DNA of 64,000 nucleotides, taken from NCBI GenBank assembly GCA_934216615.1, contig CAKQCB010000011.1, positions 1 through 64,000 on the forward strand, read 5' to 3'. A model generated the notes under the pieces. That model worked only from the letters and a program-made list of their open reading frames with translations. It did not search any database and was not told the origin of the DNA. This DNA is from an uncultured Anaerolineae bacterium (lineage in GTDB: Bacteria; Chloroflexota; Anaerolineae; Aggregatilineales; Phototrophicaceae). A program made the translations under genes and the position numbers. Below are positions 60,576-64,000 of this stretch, piece after piece. Each line of letters opens with the position of its first letter. The stretch's first letter is position 1.

Positions 60576-62270
60576 ATGGCTATGAAGAAGATTTCTCGTT
60601 CTTTAGGTCTTCTTGCTGTAACTTCTGTGATGGTGGGTACCATCGGCAGCAGCGTTGCAGCACAAGAGATTGCCGAAATTGTCACTGGGTTGAACATGGT
60701 TGGGGGCGACGTTCCTACCCTTGATCCTCAGTTGGCAGAAACCACCTCATCCATTGATGTTATCAATCAAATTTTCTTGGGCTTAACCGCACAAGAAAAC
60801 ACGGATGGTACCAATGAAATGGGATTGGCTAGCGGTTATGAAACGACTGAAAATGAGGATGGTACATTCACCTATACCTTCACATTATTAGATGGTGTTG
60901 CATGGGTTCGTTACAACGCAGAAACTGATGCGGTTGAACAATTAACCGATGCCGATGGCAACGCGCTCACCGTCACCGCGCAAGATGTCGTGTACGGCAT
61001 GACTCGTGCGCTCGACCCCGTGACTGCATCCCCCTACTCGTATGTTTTGTTACCCTACATTGTGGGCGCAACAGAATTTAACAGTGGGACAGCCGACGCA
61101 TCCGCTTTGGCGGTTGAAGTGGTTGACAACCTCACCTTGTCGATCACCGCCCCCAATGGTGCAGCATTTGCCCCCGCCATTTATGGTTTGTGGATGGCGC
61201 GTCCAGTCTTGGCTTCAGCCATTGAAGAAGGTGGCGATAGCTGGACCGAAGCTGAATATATTGCAACCAACGGGCCGTTTGCGTTGAAGGAATGGAACCA
61301 CGACGAAAGCATTGTCATCGTCCGTAACCCATTCTGGGTCGGTACAGACTCGATCCCCGCCGCCACGCTCGACCAAGTGACTTTCCGTTTCTTGGACCCC
61401 GCCGCTCAATTGGCTGAATTCCAAGCGGGAACCTTGCAAGCGTCTACCATTCCAGTTGAAGAAATTGTTCGCGTCCAGAACGATCCTGTTCTCAGCGCAC
61501 AATATGTCACTGGCGGTAACCCCTGCACCTACTACATCGGCTTTGATACCACTGAAGCCCCAACCAACAACGTTCACTTACGTCGTGCGCTTTCATTAGC
61601 CATTGACCGTGAATCCATCGTCACCAACGTGACCCGTGGTGGTCAAACAGCCGCTCAATGGTTCGGTTACCCGGGCTTGAATGCCGCTTTGACCCCAGAA
61701 CTCAACCCCGATGCTGGTATCACCCACAACCCCGAAGAAGCAGCCGCTGAATTTGCAGTTGCTTTGGAAGAATTGGGCACCACCGCTGACGGTCTCGGTT
61801 TGTCCCTGTCCTACGGTGACAACGCCGGTCACGCTGCAATTGCGCAAGCTGTTCAACAAATGTGGACGGATACCCTCGGCTTAACGGTGACGTTGAACCC
61901 AATGGATTCCAGCACCTACTTCGCGACCATCAGCCAAGATGCGCCTCCTGCATACCGTGCGGGTTGGTGCCAAGACTATGGTGATGTCAACAACTTCTTG
62001 TTCGACGTCTTCCACAGCGCATCTAGCCAAAACGATACCGGTTTCAGCAGCCCTGAATATGATGCCTTGGTTGAAGAAGCTCGTTTGATGACCGATGTTG
62101 ATGCCCGTCGTGAAATCTACGTCCAAGCAGAAGAAATTCTGGTTGACGAAGTTGCCGCCGTCGCGCCCATCTACTTCTATGCAACAAACTATCTGGTTTC
62201 AGACACTGTGGAACGCCCTGTTTCCATCACTGGCAACGAAACCTACTATGACTGGTCATTGGCTCAATAG
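60576..62270 (+). CDS. Family 5 extracellular solute-binding protein
   Basis: 564 residues. Signal peptide about 1-29 ('...GSSVAAQE'), no lipobox. 'NMVGGDVPTLDPQLAETTSS' in parts, 'QDVVYGMTRALDPVTASPY', 'NGPFALKEWNHDESIVIVRNPFW' in parts and 'RRALSLAIDRESIVTNV' match SBP_bac_5. Only partly similar to the divergent binding protein, so the two probably prefer different substrates. Confidence 0.93.
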   Translation: MAMKKISRSLGLLAVTSVMVGTIGSSVAAQEIAEIVTGLNMVGGDVPTLDPQLAETTSSIDVINQIFLGLTAQENTDGTNEMGLASGYETTENEDGTFTYTFTLLDGVAWVRYNAETDAVEQLTDADGNALTVTAQDVVYGMTRALDPVTASPYSYVLLPYIVGATEFNSGTADASALAVEVVDNLTLSITAPNGAAFAPAIYGLWMARPVLASAIEEGGDSWTEAEYIATNGPFALKEWNHDESIVIVRNPFWVGTDSIPAATLDQVTFRFLDPAAQLAEFQAGTLQASTIPVEEIVRVQNDPVLSAQYVTGGNPCTYYIGFDTTEAPTNNVHLRRALSLAIDRESIVTNVTRGGQTAAQWFGYPGLNAALTPELNPDAGITHNPEEAAAEFAVALEELGTTADGLGLSLSYGDNAGHAAIAQAVQQMWTDTLGLTVTLNPMDSSTYFATISQDAPPAYRAGWCQDYGDVNNFLFDVFHSASSQNDTGFSSPEYDALVEEARLMTDVDARREIYVQAEEILVDEVAAVAPIYFYATNYLVSDTVERPVSITGNETYYDWSLAQ

Positions 62271-62293
62271 TCAGTGATTCAATGCGTTAAGAT

Positions 62294-62337
62294 AAGATAT
62301 GAGCCATCCAAAACGGGCGGCTCATATCTTATTTTTT
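62294..62337 (+). terminator. Intercistronic terminator/attenuator after the binding protein
   Basis: 12-bp stem AAGATATGAGCC / GGCTCATATCTT with a 13-base loop, then ATTTTTT. The permease genes start 56 bases later, so read-through is needed for their expression unless a promoter lies in between. Confidence 0.82.
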
Positions 62338-62392
62338 AATGGCTCTTTGTCATCATTCATCTTTGATCAGTCAAGTTTGAGGCACTTTCAGG

Positions 62393-63421
62393 ATGGGAAG
62401 ATTTATAATTCGTCGTTTTATCGGGATGCTTGCAGTCCTGTTAGTCGTCTCGCTCATTACCTTCGGGCTGATGCACGCTGTACCCGGTGGCCCTTTTGAC
62501 CGTGAAAAACCGCTTCCTGCGGCGACTATTGCCCTGCTCAATGAAAAGTACAATTTGGATGCCCCTTTATTTGAGCAGTATTTAGATTATATTGGCGACA
62601 TCATTGGCCCGCGCCTTACCTACGGGCGTATTCCCCCTTCACAGTCGGAAGATTATCTTATCAATGTCGAGCTTCCCTTCATCACCAATGAAGAAGGTCA
62701 AGGCGCGGCTGTCCGCTGGATTAATTTTGGCCCCACATATAGTTCCCGCAGTTTATCGGTCAATGACCGTTTCCGTGAAAACTTACCCATCTCATTCCAA
62801 TTGGGGATGGCGGCTTTTGCAGTCGCGCTCGTCATCGGGCTTCCTTCCGGCATCATTGCCGCCCTCAACCGCAATTCAGGGTTGGATTACTTGAGTATGA
62901 GCATCGCGCTGATCGGCGTGTCGGTTCCTGTCATCGTCACAGCGCCCGTCTTGCAGTACATTTTTAGCGTTCAGCTTCGCATACTTCCCGTAACAGGTTG
63001 GGGTACGCTCCAACAGATGATATTACCCTCATTAGCGCTGGGTTTTGCCAACTCTGCCATTGTGGCACGCCTTACCCGTGCGAGTATTCTGCAAGTCTTA
63101 AATGAGGATTTCATCCGCACCGCCCGCGCCAAAGGGTTGTCGGAACGGATTGTTGTGATCGTTCACGTCCTCAAGAACAGTTTGATCCCGATTGTCACCG
63201 TGATGGGGCCGTTATTTGCGGCGCTGGTCACTGGCACCTTCGTGGTCGAAACCGTGTTTGGAATTCCCGGCATGGGACGGTTCTTTGTCACCAGTATTCA
63301 ATCACGAGATTATCCCGTTATCATGGGAACCGTGTTGCTTTATGCAGGCTTTTTAGTGGCCGCAAATACGTTTGTTGATGTTCTGTATGCGTGGATTGAC
63401 CCGCGTATTCGTCTAGATTAA
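62393..63421 (+). CDS. Oligopeptide-type ABC permease (DppB/OppB-like)
   Basis: 342 residues. 'MGRFIIRRFIGMLAVLLVVSLIT' in parts, 'HAVPGGPFD', 'LNEKYNLDAPLFEQYLDY', six TM helices, EAA loop 'RAKGLSERIVVIVHVLKNSLIP'. An insert of about 40 residues after 'YIGDIIGPRL' is longer than in the paralogue at 57327. Confidence 0.94.
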   Translation: MGRFIIRRFIGMLAVLLVVSLITFGLMHAVPGGPFDREKPLPAATIALLNEKYNLDAPLFEQYLDYIGDIIGPRLTYGRIPPSQSEDYLINVELPFITNEEGQGAAVRWINFGPTYSSRSLSVNDRFRENLPISFQLGMAAFAVALVIGLPSGIIAALNRNSGLDYLSMSIALIGVSVPVIVTAPVLQYIFSVQLRILPVTGWGTLQQMILPSLALGFANSAIVARLTRASILQVLNEDFIRTARAKGLSERIVVIVHVLKNSLIPIVTVMGPLFAALVTGTFVVETVFGIPGMGRFFVTSIQSRDYPVIMGTVLLYAGFLVAANTFVDVLYAWIDPRIRLD

Positions 63422-63434
63422 AGGCTGTGATGTT

Positions 63435-64000
63435 ATGACCGTTGCACAACAAGGACAGAATACTCAAGGGAATGTTTCGCATATTGAGAAGCGGAAAAAA
63501 GGCGAAAGCCTTTTTCAAGATTCGATGCGTCGCTTGCGTCGAAATCGGCTTGCGGTAATCGGCCTAATCATTATCATCATCACCATTTTTGTGGCGATCT
63601 TTGCTTCTCAATTAGCGCCCCGTCCGTATGATCGCCAAGACCTGACGCTCACCAACAGCGTCCCGCGCTGGATCGCCAATGTCTTTCCCAACATCAAATT
63701 GATGGGCGAGCCGGGCGGGTTTGTGAATGAAGTCCCGTTCTCTGACTATCCTTTGGGGACGGATAACCTCGGACGAGACATCCTCAGTCGTTTGATTTAC
63801 GGGACGCGCATCTCATTGGCTGTCGCGTTCATCGGGCCGATTGTGGCGATTTTTGTCGGCATGTCCGTCGGGTTGATCTCTGGCTATGTCGGCGGTCGGA
63901 TCGACAACATTCTCATGCGTTTTGTAGACCTGATGTATGCCTTTCCTACCGTCTTGCTCATCATCCTCATGTTAGCGGTGTTCCGTTCGATTCCGAACAC
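63435..64000 (+). CDS. Oligopeptide-type ABC permease (DppC/OppC-like), 3' end outside the window
   Basis: Starts at ATG 63435 and stays open to the window end (188 codons seen of about 310 expected). 'SMRRLRRNRLAVIGLIIIIITIF' in parts is the OppC_N segment; 'DYPLGTDNLGRDILSRLIYG' in parts and 'VGGRIDNILMRFVDLMYAFPTV' follow. Not listed as a complete gene because the stop is missing. ATPase genes are expected next. Confidence 0.9.
   Translation, partial: MTVAQQGQNTQGNVSHIEKRKKGESLFQDSMRRLRRNRLAVIGLIIIIITIFVAIFASQLAPRPYDRQDLTLTNSVPRWIANVFPNIKLMGEPGGFVNEVPFSDYPLGTDNLGRDILSRLIYGTRISLAVAFIGPIVAIFVGMSVGLISGYVGGRIDNILMRFVDLMYAFPTVLLIILMLAVFRSIPN

Overview
The window reads as a bacterial chromosome segment, most likely from a Chloroflexota (Anaerolineae-like) organism. 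This is inferred from gene content: many secreted or membrane-anchored proteins with Thr/Pro 'TPTPT' linkers, a GT39-like/DUF2298 fusion, a YfhO-family membrane protein, CARDB and beta-helix surface proteins, and no outer-membrane machinery that I can see. I could not run any database search, so phylum and family names rest on motif recognition.

Layout. 1-10.6 kb is core-like: araB and a class II aldolase (divergent), a CNNM/CorC-type membrane protein, an OmpR-type two-component pair, an AP-endonuclease-family TIM barrel, an M50B-like membrane peptidase, and a CysM-type cysteine synthase behind a structured leader RNA. A family of palindromic intergenic repeats sits directly after gene ends here and again at 46.5 kb.

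10.7-26.1 kb is an integrated element. It occupies a tRNA-Lys(CTT) gene and is bounded by 94-bp perfect direct repeats spaced 15,240 bp apart. Its rightward replication/integration operon encodes a prim-pol, an SF3-type helicase, Cys-rich small proteins and a tyrosine recombinase, with an iteron-like array after the helicase. It also carries an FtsK/SpoIIIE-type DNA translocase, an XRE repressor with its operators, and a leftward, translationally coupled operon of nine genes, most of them membrane proteins. I see no relaxase, VirB4, terminase, HK97 capsid or rolling-circle Rep. Two readings remain: an AICE-like element that moves double-stranded DNA with one FtsK protein, or a virus-like element whose membrane operon resembles an inovirus structural cassette. 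This is the most interesting part of the window.

26.2-40.4 kb holds surface and small-metabolism genes: a carboxypeptidase-regulatory-like membrane protein, a secreted protein sharing a C-terminal domain with one at 52.6 kb, an S51-type peptidase, an aldo/keto reductase, a dienelactone-hydrolase-like protein, MscL with a zinc ribbon, a tandem pair of secreted paralogues, and a four-gene operon for a MacB-like ABC system with a CARDB protein.

40.7-56.3 kb holds an ABM-fold protein, a 1773-residue GT39/DUF2298 fusion, a GDSL hydrolase, two FKBPs, a YfhO-like protein, a histone-deacetylase-family protein, a beta-helix surface protein and an M24 peptidase.

56.3-64 kb has two divergent oligopeptide-type ABC transporter operons. 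In each, a strong hairpin lies between the binding-protein gene and its permeases. The last gene runs off the window end.
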